Of a DNA stretch of 64,000 bases, positions 11,330 through 22,595 are shown piece after piece. The translations under genes and the position numbers were made by a program. Every line of letters begins with the position of its first letter. Position 1 is the first letter of the stretch. The notes below the pieces were generated by a model that was not told where the DNA came from, did not search any database, and saw only the letters and a list, made by a program, of their open reading frames with translations. Source of the DNA: Atherix ibis (taxonomy: Eukaryota > Arthropoda > Insecta > Diptera > Athericidae); NCBI GenBank assembly GCA_958298945.1, contig OY282605.1, forward strand, positions 29,180,811 to 29,244,810, read 5' to 3'.

Positions 11330-12785
11330 GATTAAAAACTATCTATTTTATGACCCAAAACTATCTATTTTAGGACCTCAAATTATCTATTTTAGGACCT
11401 CAAAATAACTAAATTCAGGACCTCAAATTATCTATTTTAAGACCTCAAATTGCCGATTTCGCGAGATTACAAATTAAATATTTCAGAACCTAAAATGTTC
11501 CATATGAAGACACTGAATGATATTTTTAGACCTTCAATAATCAAATTTAAGCCACTAAATGAATAAAAATTTTAAGACTTAAACACGAAATGCCCTATTT
11601 TAGAACCCAAAATGCCCTATTTTAAGCTCAAATTGATGTATTTGAGGATTTCAAACAATCTACCTCTTCAAATGATTAATTTTAGGACCCCAAACGTACA
11701 GTATAAGGACCCACAATTATATTTTCTAGGACCTCAATTAATTTATTTGAAGATCCTAAAATATGTATTTAAGACCGAAATTATTAGAAATGAAGGACTC
11801 ACAAATAATTTATTTTAGAGCCTCCAGTTAATTATTTTATAATACCCAAATGCCTTTCCGTTAAACTGCAAATGACATTTTTTGAGGATTCCGAACTGTC
11901 ATTTTTAGGGCCTCAGACAATGTTTTTCATTTACTCAATAGGATATTAAAGAATCAGTTTTGGGACACTTTATTATCTATGCAGATACACCAAATTGACA
12001 CCTTAAATGATTAATTTTAGCCAACGCATATGATATGTGTTAGGACACCAAATGATATATTTATGACATCCAAATGATCAATTTTAGAACCGCAAATTAC
12101 CTCTTGTATTATTCCAAACAATATTTTAAAGACTCCAAATAATGGATTTATGGTCTTTAAAAGACTAATTTCAGGATTTTGAATGATCAATACTTGAACT
12201 CCAAATCATCTTGTTTAGGACCTTAGATAATCTATTTCAGGATCGTAAATTATCTACTAAACATATTCAATTATCAACTATTTTAATTATCTACTTTAAA
12301 TAATTTATTTTACGGCCTCAAATGAGTCTCAAATTAATAACTCCAAATTATATAATTTACAATATTTTACGCACGACCTGATTTTATTTGCTACCCAAAT
12401 CACAATTTTTGGTACCGTAAATGCATTTTTTTTAGGATTGTAAATTATATTGTTTAGTATTTTATTTTGAGCCTCAAACGATTAATTTTAGTATCGTAAA
12501 TTATTAATATTGGAATCTATTTTAGGATCTTAATAATCTTTTTGAAGACTACAAATTATTAACTGTTTTTGATTCTAAATAATCAATTTTGGAGGTCTCA
12601 AATGATAAATCGCACGACTCTAACTGATGTATATTTGGACCCTGAGAAGATAAATTTTAGTCACTCCCATAAACTATTTTAGGGTCCCAAATGGTTTTTT
12701 AGAAATTCAGATGTTCAATATTAGGACCACAAAATACTTACTTTAGGGCAACAAATTATTTATTTTAATGGATTAACTATTCTTA
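11330..12785. repeat. Degenerate ~22-bp minisatellite array
   Basis: The unit is close to CTATTTTAGGACCTCAAATTAT. The cleanest copies lie at 11340-11460, where consecutive units are 22 nt apart with few changes. Toward 12.8 kb the units decay, but TTTTAG-GACC-CAAAT blocks remain recognisable. No frame stays open through the array beyond about 70 codons. It lies between the two arrays of the 75-bp satellite. Confidence 0.8.
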
Positions 12786-14605
12786 AAATCCGATAGCTTT
12801 CTTCTGAACCATAAGCAGCGGTCTTAAAATTAAAAAAAAAATAGAAACAAAAGATTATGCACTGAAATTTTCATTTTGGAGGATTATTGAATTTAATAAA
12901 ATTTAGTGAAAAAGAAAAACTTCCTCTTAAGTGGTTCGATTATAATTTTTTTTAAAAGCAACTTTGATGCTTTCAGCGAAGACTGCTTGCACTAAATTTT
13001 ATTATCAAGATTTCATCACTTAAGACACTATAATAAATAAATTACAATTATTTGGTAAGGTGAACCTTTTCAATTATTTAAATTAAACATTATAAACTAA
13101 AAGAAGTCAGTAAAAATTTTGATTTTTTCAAAAATTTTAAATTTTTATCCAAATTTTAGTCTTTTGATTCCGGAAACATTTTACCAAATCCCTCCAACAC
13201 TCCAAATGATAATAAATAACTTTTCAAATTTATGAATTTTCTATTTAAAAGATAAAAAAGAACTACTTTTCGATTTTAATAAATTTAAAATATTTTCTTT
13301 TTGTTTACGAGAGAAATTTTATTTATTGAAAATCTACAAGAGTGTAAATTGCATTTAACAGCATCTCTGGTGCTGAAGAGTAATTTGCGGTGTGAACAAG
13401 AAGAAATTAAGCAATCATTTTATGCCGTGAATCATCTGTCGAGGTGAAGCGATTAGATGCGGCACAGACCAAAGCGGAGCAGCCGCGCTTCGGTAAAGAA
13501 TGCAACTTCCGATTAAGTAGTTAGTCAGATTCTAGCCACAAACACCGAATTCCACTCGGTTCTTGAACAAATTACAGACTGTTCTGGTATGAATTAAACA
13601 GCATTTTGTTATGCATTCGTACGATGTGCTGCAGCATAACACATAAAATATAAAACATAAGACAAGATGTCTGTTGTCGGCGGTAGCTTTTGTTCGATGT
13701 TCTTGAATTAGTTGAATAAATGGTAGGATTTCTTATTTCGCAATCCGATATACACGATATCTTTGAGTCGAAGTGGATTAATTTTCAGCTGTGACATAGA
13801 CTCCTGTAAGAATCATCTTGATTGATGGTAACAATTCGAAATCCTTTCGAGATAGTATTCACCGCAAGATGTACTTAAATCTTCTCCGTTCGAGTGTCCC
13901 ATAATCGTCAGTTCGTTGTCCTGAATTGATTGCTCTTTGCAAACACTATCTCAGTAAAAGGTAGTAAGTCAAAATCTTGCAATGTAATTAAACTTGTGGT
14001 ACACCAAGTAAAAATGTTGTTCAATTCACATTGGATAGCAGGAATGGCTTTCGAAACTAACAACATGCAGCACCGGAGAGTAGACGGCAATCATGAAATC
14101 AACAACACTAAATGGCAGCATTGACAAAGCAAGTGGCAGAGGCGAGATGGTCAGTAAATTAGCCGTCGGGCGGAGAAAAAGGCAACGCCAATGGCAGCAT
14201 AACGAATGAACGCAATTAAATCTTTTCTATTTTTTGCACACTTCTTCACCTGTCATACACGTTTTCCGTGTAAAGAAACGTTGAAAAATCCGATTGTAAT
14301 TAGTCAGGTATAAAAAAAAAAAATTCCGTCAATGAATAAAAATTGTTTTTGTGATTTTGTCGTTTTTTTCTCTCTTGCATTTTCGATTAAAACAATTTAC
14401 AACTGGTAATTTTTTTATAAAGTTATGCATATGTTGACGGTTATTTTCGAAAAAAATTATTTTCTGTGTTTGTTTGGATAACTCTTCTTTCGGAAACTAT
14501 TAGTAATAAGTCAGTTATTGTCTAAAAGTTGAAATTATTTTGGGGATTTTTTTTCTTTACAAATATTTAAATAGTAAATGCTTTACCAAATTGAATAAAT
14601 AATTT
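12786..14605. other. No gene recognised; less AT-rich central part
   Basis: The flanks are AT-rich. From about 13320 to 14260 the composition is more balanced, with stretches such as CGGAGCAGCCGCGCTTCGG (near 13476) and short CAG/GCAG-rich runs around 14060-14200. Short frames of about 60 codons occur on both strands. This could be unique host intron or regulatory DNA. I find no exon structure that I can support. Confidence 0.4.
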
Positions 14606-14609
14606 TTAT

Positions 14610-15680
14610 GATAAAAAATTTAGAATTCATAGTAAAATTTTCTAATGTTGTAGGTCAAAGTATTTGTTGACCTAATTTTATGATAAATATGGTCTGGACT
14701 ACTCATTTGAGTTTAACTTCAAGTTTAAAACTAAGTTGGCTATCAGACAATGTAATATCATAAAAAATATAAAATTTAGAGGCAGACCGCGATTTTTAGT
14801 TTTTAGGTCTAAAATATCTTTCCACCTAATTCCGTGATAAAACATCTTGACTGCAAAATTGGGCTTAGTCTAAATTTAAATGTTCGAAGTTGTTCATGAA
14901 TCCAATTTTATACCAAAAAACATCTCGTATTTATATTAAAATTGTCTAAATTTGTAGGTCAAAGTGTCTGTTGACCTAATTTCATAACAAAAAAAATTTT
15001 ACTGCGAGATTCGGCATACTCCCAAATACTTATTCCCAATTTAATTTTCATGCCAAAAAAGATCTCGACTTCGTATTAGAATGGTCTAAAAATGAAGGTC
15101 AAAATGTCTGTTGACCTAATTTTATGACCAAAACACTCTCGACTACATATTAAAGTCTAACTTTAATTTTAAAGCCAAGTTGGATATCCGATAATGTATT
15201 GTAATATCATAAAAAATATAGAATTTAGATGCAGACTGCTGTCTTTAGTTTTTAGGTCTAAAATGTCTTTTCACCTAATTTTATAACAAAAAAAAGTCTT
15301 GACTGCAAAATTCTGTATGGCCTAAGTGATTCTAGATTAAATTTGATTATAAAAAAAATGTCGACCTGAATTAAGTCGATAGATGCTTTGAAGGTTAAAG
15401 CATCTACCGACCTAATTCTTATTGTTCGATAGATACTTCGACCTTTAAAGTATCTATTGACTTAGTGCTTAAGTAACTTATTTCATGACAAAAATGATCT
15501 GAATTCCACATTTGAACTGGATTTACTCTAACTTATAGGTCGGTTAACCTATGGGATAAATTTTATGTTAAAAAAATCTCGACCGTCAAAATTTTTAGGT
15601 CTTAGGTGGCTATCCTCTCAATACTATGAAAAAGTAAATCTCGCCGACCTTGGAAATCGGTCATAGTCTTAATTTGAAAA
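14610..15680. repeat. Second array of the ~75-bp satellite
   Basis: This segment is homologous to the end of the array at 8.9-9.5 kb over about 1 kb in the same orientation. It has the same order of variant monomers, the same TCGATAGAT hairpin (15.37-15.47 kb) and the same ending (TCGCCGACCTTGGAAATCGG against CCGCCGATTTTAAGAATCGG). The 'AAGTTGGCTATCAGA' variant occurs at about 14733 and 15173. The distance between the two arrays is about 6.1 kb, so this is a segmental copy rather than independent amplification. Confidence 0.85.
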
Positions 15681-15719
15681 TTTAATCTAGACAATTTGCA
15701 ATAATACATTCAAATAAGT

Positions 15720-16400
15720 TTTGTTCAAAAATATCCTGATATGTTACGTTCACTTCCGGGACAAACTCTAGGATTGTTTCAATAACAGGGGGGTTTGGAG
15801 GCGTTGGGCTTAGTAGTGATGGAGGTTGCAATACTGACGGTGATCGAACTATTGGCGGTGATCACCATCCTGTGAACGGGTCAATGGCGCCTGAGTATTG
15901 CCCCTGTATACGGCCGACACACTCTTATATTCAGATTTTTGCCCAACATTAAGGACCTGCCGCCTGTTGCATTTAAGGTCCTCTGCCAACCTTGTTTTTT
16001 TATAGAAAAGGCGATGAATTTTGCCCGGGGAATAACTCCAGTATGAGATTTTAACCCCGCACTCCCAAGACTCTATAATGGGCTCCAGGTTGCTCTTTGG
16101 ATAGCCGCAGAAGGATTCTGGTCAAATCAATCGCTTTTGGTGAATTTTTTTTACTAGTTCGTTACCCTCAATAACCTTATGACTTGGCACCCACAACAAA
16201 GTTATTTTATTGTATCTAGTTATATCTAGCCCAAGAGGATATCCCAAACAAGCTTTATTAAAAAAACTTCGAAGCCATCTCTGCTTTAAACGTCGCTGGT
16301 TATATAATGAAAGGTGGACGTAAATGGAATTTTTTATAACGAGGCTAGACGCATGTGGAATTTTTTTATAACGAGTGATGCACAATTCAAGGAACAAATG
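15720..16400 (-). pseudogene. Non-LTR retrotransposon RNase H / C-terminal remnant
   Basis: On the minus strand the clearest piece reads 'KITLLWVPSHKVIEGNELV' (about 16140-16210), the last RNase H motif of Jockey/I-type non-LTR elements (WVPGHxGIxGNExAD). After a stop comes 'PESFCGYPKSNLEPIIESW' and then 'YKKTRLAEDLKCNRRQV', which fit the tail that follows RNase H in such elements. Stops interrupt every frame, and the His and Glu of the motif are kept while Ala-Asp after GNEL is lost. No reverse transcriptase part, 5' end or poly(A) tail was found, as expected for a badly truncated copy. The LINE clade is uncertain. Confidence 0.55.
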
Positions 16401-16749
16401 GAATATTTAGATCGTGAATAGTAACACTGTCCTGTACATTTGAGTATAATAGGAATTAGAATGCAAAAAGTTCGGGCTTATATGTACATCTCGCTTTCAG
16501 TACCGTATTTTAGACAACTTGTATTAAGGGCGTTCAATTTTTAAAATTCCATTATAAGAGTTGGTGGTATATAAGCTATGGTAAATATCTTTATTCAATT
16601 GGATTCCATGGCTTTGTTTACTATGAATAAGCAAATTATGGTCCTAAAGGATAGTAATAGGCAAATGAGGCTCCTAGGGCCGCATGCGGCTTTTTGTTGA
16701 GTTTGAATTTATGTATTTAATAGTATGTAATGTAGCACTTTATAATATA

Positions 16750-16885
16750 TAAAAAACCGCAATACAGTTCTTGTTGACCTTATGCGTGCCCACCTTATGC
16801 ACGGACTACTGATTTAACGTGGTTCCATAGAAAAATTTCCAAGAAATTTTTATTGCACGACTTTGCGTCTAGCTGACATTAGCAT
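16750..16885 (-). pseudogene. DUF4817-type transposase, C-terminal flank of a split copy
   Basis: Minus-strand reading gives 'LDAKSCNKNFLEIFLWNHV' followed by 'KSVVRA' (about 16790-16860). This aligns with the group's PPRSCDLTPLDYFLWGHVKS motif. It lies just outside the mariner insertion at 16953-18260, whose other side (18275-18620) carries the preceding part of the same kind of gene in the same orientation. The two pieces together therefore look like one DUF4817-type element opened by the mariner. The match is degenerate and the end of the element is not visible. Confidence 0.5.
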
Positions 16886-17130
16886 TTTTTAAAATAACGT
16901 GACGTAACACTTCATCTGCAATAAGGTCCCTTTTGTTAGTTTCTGTATTCTACGAGGGTCATTCAACAAGCACTTAGCCTCACCGCCCAATGGAAGTGCT
17001 GTCACAAAAGAAATTTACCATCGTGCAGTACATTCTTTTAGTAGCCTACTGTCAAAGTTTCAGGCGATTCTCTTCATTAGTTTTGTTTTGAGAGCCTTTG
17101 AAAGCGAGCGTGTCGGTCGGTTGCACAAAA

Positions 17131-18195
17131 ATGGAAAAAGAACAATATCGTTCGGTGATTAGATTCTTGTTATTGGAAGGGAAAACGCGCAGAGAAATCA
17201 AAGTTCGCTTGGATGCTGTGTATGGTGACTCTTCTCCTTCGATGGCGACCGTCAAGAATTGGTTCAACGAGTTTGTTCGTGGCCGCACGTCGGTTTTTGA
17301 TGAGCCACGCCCAGGTGCCCCAAAAAGAGGTGCTACGGAGGAAAACGTTAAAAAAGTCCACGATCTCGTGTTGGCAGACAGTCGATTCAAGGTTCACGAG
17401 ATAGCTGAGACTGTGAGCATCGCAGTAAGAATGGTGCATAATATTCTACACGAAGAACTGGGCATGAGAAAGCTGTCGGCGCGATGGGTGCTGCGTTTGC
17501 TCACACCGGAAAACAAGCGCAACCGTGAGACCACATCGGCGACGTGTTTGGCGCTGTTTCAGCGCAATTCAGAGGAGTTCTTGCGTCGTTTCGTGACCGT
17601 CGACGAAACATGGATTTACTGGTACACACCAGAGACCAAGGAACAGTCGAAATAGTGGACTTCACCCGGCAAACGTGCTCCGAAGAAGGCGAATACTGTT
17701 CGATCGGCCGGAAAGGTGATGGCCACCGTTTTCTGGGATTCACAAGGTGTGATCCACATCGATTACCTCGAGAAGGGTAAAACAATCACGGGGCGCTAGT
17801 ATGCTGACTTATTGGGCCCATTTGACGTCGAATTGAAGAAAAAGCGGGCCTGCTTTGCGAAGAAAAAAGTGTTGTTCCATCACGACAACGCGCCGGCTCA
17901 CACCATCACGACAACGCGCCGGAAGAAAAAAGTGTTGTTCCATCACGAATTGCGCTAGGAATTGCTGCCCCATCCACCGTACTCTCCAGATTTGGCCCCC
18001 TATGACTACTTTTTGTTTCCAAACCTGAAAAAATCACTCGCCGAGAATAGATTTGGGTCGAATGAGGAGGTCATCGTCGCCACGGAGGCCTATTTTGCTT
18101 CCCTCGAGAAAATGTATTTTTTGGACGGGTTAAAAAAGTTTAAGCATCGCTGAGCCAAGTGTATCGAGCTTGAAGGAGATTATGTGGAAAAATAA
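17131..18195 (+). pseudogene. Mariner transposase (mellifera/irritans-like), four stops and a duplication
   Basis: ATG at 17131 starts 'MEKEQYRSVIRFLLLEGKT', followed by a helix-turn-helix region ('PSMATVKNWFNEF', 'VHEIAETVSIAVRMVHNIL'). The catalytic Asps are D158 (VDETW), D252 (HHDNAPAH) and D292 (APYDYFLF). The usual DD34D spacing is stretched by five residues because of a local duplication between the second and third Asp. The frame runs unbroken by indels to TAA at 18193-18195 but holds four stops: TAG at 17653 (probably from CAG after EQSK), TAG at 17797, TAG at 17956 and TGA at 18151 (probably from Trp). The subfamily call rests on 'WYTPETKEQSK' and 'AGKVMATVFWDSQGVIHIDY' type motifs and is approximate. 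Confidence 0.92.
17859..17948. repeat. Compound local duplication in the mariner gene
   Basis: A 27-nt segment starting GAAGAAAAAAGTGTTG occurs at 17859-17885 and 17922-17948. Overlapping it, a 20-nt segment (CCATCACGACAACGCGCCGG) occurs at 17877-17896 and 17903-17922. The codons for the second catalytic Asp motif are thus partly repeated, in frame. The pattern fits two successive template switches. Confidence 0.9.
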
Positions 18196-18274
18196 ATTGC
18201 CACCTTTCCAAAATTTTCGTTTAATCTTTTGTAGGCTAAGTACTGGTTGAATGACCCTCGTAAGATGCACCGTC

Positions 18275-18620
18275 CTGTTATAACCGAATATTGTCCAAAT
18301 CTATATCATTCAATTGAGGGTAAATAAAAACTATTATCATTGCTCGATACCTCCCGCCACTGACAGTTACCCCTCGCCGATTATACCGAACGACCAAAAT
18401 CCACACTAGACAGCAAATTATACTGAATGCAAAGGAAGCTCCTGGAATGGTTATGGTAGCTTTTCGTCTCAGATCCGACCATGCAAAAATGTACTTCGTT
18501 GGTGAAGATGACTTTTTAACCAAATCGGGGATTTTCGGAAATTTCATTATCTCGAAGCGTGTGTAAATCATGCAGTTCTCCTTGCTTAAATGGTGGTTAT
18601 AGCAGAATACAAGCGTCAAA
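18275..18620 (-). pseudogene. DUF4817-type transposase, central part of the split copy
   Basis: Minus-strand reading across two frames gives 'FTNEVHFCMVGSETKSYHNH' (about 18440-18500), which carries the remnant of the SDEAHF first-Asp motif (Asp now Asn). It then gives 'VTVSGGRYRAMIIVF' and 'LNDIDLDNI' (about 18285-18350), matching the group's VTVNGxRYRxMI...IDxDxMWFQ stretch. It ends at the mariner insertion, and the next piece of the gene lies on the far side at 16.75-16.88 kb. The first catalytic Asp is lost, so the copy is dead regardless of the insertion. Confidence 0.7.
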
Positions 18621-21115
18621 ATATTACGCCATCAAATATTGAGTGTACCTATTGAAAAGCCCCTTATAGTAACAAGTTACAATTCATTGACAGTTTTAAT
18701 CTTTTATTTAGCAGTCATAGTAACCTTTTATCAACTTTAAGTCAAAGGTAATGCACACTAATTTTTTGTGGAATATTACTACCATTTAGGATCATATCGA
18801 GAAACTATTTTCGGCTAAATGTAAAAGTAACACGAACACATTTTTCACAGTAGCCATTATTCTCCACCTGTTAAAATAAGCTCATAGGCAGTTATCTGTG
18901 ATACTTTAAATACAAACAAACGAACAGAAATTTTTAAAATTTATAGTAAGTCTTAAAACTATTAAAAATAAATCAAACCTCTTTATAGTAACTAATAAAT
19001 CATCCCCTAATACTATGTGAAAAATCAATTCAATAGAATTAAGTAAATGCTGAATTTAATATTGTAAATATAATAAATATAAATTGACTTTCGTTTGAAA
19101 GAAATCCATCTTTTATCGGACTAAAATATAAGATGTAGACAAATTTTTTAAGTGGAAAGGGGGGGGGGGGAGTATTATGTTTTGTCTAAGAAATAACAGA
19201 ATTTAAGAATGTATAACAGAAACTGTTCATTTTGATTTCAATTCTGACAATCTAACATGAGAAAAGGTCGTTCAATCGATTTTTGAGTCGATTTCTTGAA
19301 GGTGGACTTGTTAGCGGAAATTCCTTCAATATTGCCTTATAAAGAGTGATTATTTTAAATTAGGTTTTGCCTGTTCTAGCATTTATAAGTATACGATCCA
19401 CATTGGTATTTTGCATAGTTTTTCACGTGTACTTTAAGTTAGCGATGACTACAATTTCCCTTCGATTCGCTTACGATGCAAAAATCCCATTGGAAGCATT
19501 CTTGCATTTTACATGCTAGTCTAAAATGCAAGCGATGTAACGACGGTTGGCATTAGAGATGAAGTGTAGGACATCAGGGATAAAGTGGAAGAAGTGAAAC
19601 TTTACATGAGGGGATTTTGTTGTATTGAAGAACTGGTGCAATTTCATTTAATTCATTGTGATAGATAACAGAATCGAGCTGTTCTTGTACATGCTTAGTC
19701 TTTCGTTGGGATAACAGAATCGAGCTGTTCTTGTACAATTCCTTCTTTTGCCATAGTACTCGAGTGGAGGTGAGCAGCTACTTCGAAAGACAGTAATGTA
19801 AACTCGGATTAGTCCTATTGTAGAATCTAAAGACGAACAACGGCTGCTCTCAATAAGACTGAATCTAAGACAGTATTGGGAGTGCTTATTCTTGCACAAC
19901 ACGCGAATAAACTTTCGAAACTTTCGAACGTATTACCAACCAAGGATGCGAAACAAAAAGCCGACAATGGATAAATTGCATTCTAGATTTCGTATTCGAG
20001 GATAATGGTTTTTTTCCCTCAAAAATCAACCCCGTTAGTCTGTATAATCCACACCAATATAGCCAGAGTCAAGTTTTGAATTTTTGAAAGTGCACAAAGC
20101 CAGTTCCAATTTTCAAAAATACCGCCCTACCACCGCGAAGTGGTCTCAATGAATTATTTATCGTGATTTAAATTGTCTGTAAATTGAATTTCCTTTAAAA
20201 TATTATATATTGTAATGCGAAGGATTGATCAACGTAAGCTATTATAATTCGACTCCAACCAGAAACTGTTCGGGAAAAACTTTAATATTTTGCCGTAATG
20301 TTGGGGGATGTGCGTGGTGGTTGGTTTTGATAATAGCTGCTTTCAGCAGAAGAAGATGTCTTCTTCTAAATCAGATAATACAAATCAGAGGAATGGGGAT
20401 ATTTTTGGTTATGGAATTATCAAGATTATTTTTACTTGGCTATAGAATCTCCACCCTTAAGCTTTACGATTACCTTCCGAATTACACAAACAGCAATATT
20501 TAAATTTTTGCTCAGAACCATATAGTCTCTTGCATACTGCAATTGGGAATTCGAATTTGCATTTAATTGCAGTTAAAATGCAGAACGAACGATATGAAAA
20601 TATTATTGCTTTTGTAATTTATCGAAAAATGTGTATTTTAATTACAATAGTTTTTAAATTTATTTGACCGAGAATACTACCGACACGTTGTTGAAACCCT
20701 ATTTTGCATATTAAAAGTTAAGAATTTTATTACTATCGGAATGGAGGACTTTTCCGATTTGGATGAATCTTGATTTTTGGTTATTTAATACAAAATATGA
20801 TTTTTTTTTTGGTTATACTAAAACACTTGCTTGATGGTATTCCAATTTCTTGTAATTTTAGCCTTAAATTGAAAGAAAAATCCGTATTTTACGATATTAA
20901 ATAGCTTCTATTTAAAAAAAATTAACTTAACTACAGGGTTATTTAAATAGTAAAGTGTAACTGGTCCATAGTTAGTTTAAGGGAAAAGACAGAGACTGTT
21001 AAATTTTGTGTAGCATATTTAAATGTTTAAAATGGTTTCAGAACGATCAGTAGAGGACTAGGAACTCTACAGTGGAAGGAGTCCTTTTCAAAAAGAATTT
21101 CTGGATTAAGTGGCA
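18621..21115. other. No gene recognised
   Basis: AT-rich for the most part. Short open frames (84 codons at 19648-19902 on minus, 92 at 20225-20503 on plus) match nothing I recognise. A 12-nt G run lies at 19159-19170 and a 28-bp direct repeat at 19664-19737. The last 60 bases before the next mariner (21060-21115) resemble sequence near 54080, so they may belong to an older dispersed repeat. Confidence 0.5.
19664..19737. repeat. Perfect 28-bp direct repeat, period 46
   Basis: GATAACAGAATCGAGCTGTT and the next eight bases occur identically at 19664-19691 and 19710-19737. No mismatch indicates a recent local duplication. Confidence 0.9.
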
Positions 21116-21119
21116 TCTA

Positions 21120-22404
21120 TTGGGTTGGTGCAAAAGTAATGAGTTTTTTCACATATCCAATTAAACATTTTTTTTTTTAATTTGTATAATTTATTTAATC
21201 AATTATATAATTTCCATCCGTTCTTATAACCTCCTTCCATCTTTCTGTCAACTTATTAATACCATTAGTGTAAAATTCCTTGGATTTTGATGCGAAATAT
21301 GTAGAAAGGAATGTGTTTACCTGCTCTATTGTATGAAATGTTTTATCATTTAAAAAGTTTTGCAGTGATCGGAATAAATGAAAATCGGAAGGAACAAGAT
21401 CTGGAGAATATGGTGGATGCTTAATAGCATCCCAATTCAACACATTCAGCTTGTGTTGGGTCATCATAGCCACATGTGGTCGCGCGTTGCCGTGATGAAA
21501 CACTACCCCTTTTCTGTTTACCAATTCTGGTCTATCCTTTTGAAGAGCGATGTTCAATTTGGATAATTGCTGACAATATCGTTATGCTGTAATTTTCTGA
21601 TTGCATTCCAAGAGTTCAAAATACACAATACCCTTACAATCTCACCAAACTCAAAGCATAACTTTTTTTAATGGATTTCGGCTTTCGAAGTTGTTAATGG
21701 GGCTTGTCCAGGTATAGCCCAATGTCTATTTCTTGTAACGTTGTTGTACACGACCCATTTCTCATCTCCCGTTACCAAACGATGCAAAAAAGGTAAATGT
21801 TTTTGTCTCGCCCTCAAAGCAACGCACGTTGAAACACGATCCAATAAATTAGCAGCCGGCAATTGATGAGGTATCCAAACGTCGTACCGCGAAACCATCC
21901 CCATACGCTTCAAATGCCTTAATACGGTTGTATGGTTGACTCCAATCATCGACACGATCTCCCTGGTGGTAAGACGTGGATTGGTGTCAATTATGACTTT
22001 TAACTTGTCCTCATCAGACTTCAATGGCCGCCCGGTACGTGGTTTATCAATTAGTGAAAAATCTCCAGATCGGAATTTTGTAAACCATCTTTGTGCCTGC
22101 CGAACTTTGATGACATCTGTTCCATACACTTCGCAAATATTTTTGGTTGCCACACTCGCGGTATTGTCTTTACGGAATTCATAAAGTAAACAATGACGTA
22201 AATGCACTTTATCGACCAACATTTTGAAACAATACAAGAACTCTTCACTGTATTCTGGCCAGGCCAAAACTGAATAGAAAGTTGAGGGAAAGCATTCTTT
22301 ATATAATGCAATCATTTAAAAGAAGATACTATTCATCATTTCTGAAGAAAAAATTTTTTTACCTGGGATCATAAAAAACCGTCATAACTTTTGCACCAAC
22401 CCAA
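21120..22404 (-). mobile_element. Mariner, cecropia (Hsmar1-like) type, both ends intact
   Basis: The 1,285-bp element starts TTGGGTTGGTGCAAAAGT at 21120 and ends with the reverse complement ACTTTTGCACCAACCCAA at 22404. A TA dinucleotide lies on each side (21118-21119 and 22405-22406). The TIRs agree over about 20 bp with an imperfect inner extension. These ends have the TTGGTGCAAAAGTAAT form typical of the cecropia group that includes human Hsmar1, and the length is almost the same. One transposase gene lies on the minus strand. Confidence 0.95.
21195..22222 (-). pseudogene. Cecropia-type mariner transposase, second Asp lost
   Basis: The frame begins at the ATG at 22222 ('MLVDKVHLRHCLLYEF'), after a helix-turn-helix domain continues with 'VRQAQRWFTKFRSGDFS' and 'NHTTVLRHLKRMG', then 'WIPHQL'. 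D1 is present (VTGDEKW). After 'LTTSKAEIH' a stop (21668) and a frame shift interrupt the central part. In the next frame 'GIVYFELLECNQKITA' is readable with TGA, TGA and TAA codons around it. The C-terminal part (21195-21557) keeps D3 (VPSDFHLF), but the second catalytic Asp is Gly (HHGNARPH), which alone would abolish strand transfer. The gene ends with 'RTDGNYIID' at 21195. There is no SET domain nearby, so it is not a SETMAR-like fusion. Confidence 0.9.
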
Positions 22405-22595
22405 TATATAAAATATTGGGACAATCTCATTCTAGGTTGCCGTACAGGCTGAGATCATACGGTCCGTGCAGGAACGGTGCAATGTACGAATTTTTAGTAT
22501 ACACGAACCTAGGGAAAGTTGGTTTTCACAAACTAGTTCATGAACCTCAGATATATGAGGGTTGCCCTAGAAGTACCCGATCTGACGTTGTTATA

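Larger units (their letters stand above)
16953..18260 (+). mobile_element. Complete mariner element with TIRs and TA duplication
   Basis: The 1,308-bp element has ends CGAGGGTCATTCAAC (16953 onward) and the reverse complement GTTGAATGACCCTCG (ending 18260). The inverted repeats extend about 28 bp with two or three mismatches (…AAGCACTTAGCCT versus …CAGTACTTAGCCT). A TA dinucleotide lies on each side (16951-16952 and 18261-18262), the expected target duplication. It carries one transposase gene on the plus strand and is inserted into a DUF4817-type element. Confidence 0.95.

Noticed and set aside
21195..22222. Domesticated mariner transposase (SETMAR-like host gene)
   Set aside because: The frame has stops, a frameshift and a lost catalytic Asp, both TIRs and the TA duplication are intact, and no SET domain is nearby.
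22407..22593. A tandem duplication explanation for the two adjacent cecropia-like mariners
   Set aside because: Ends and coding sequence differ clearly between the two, so they are separate families.
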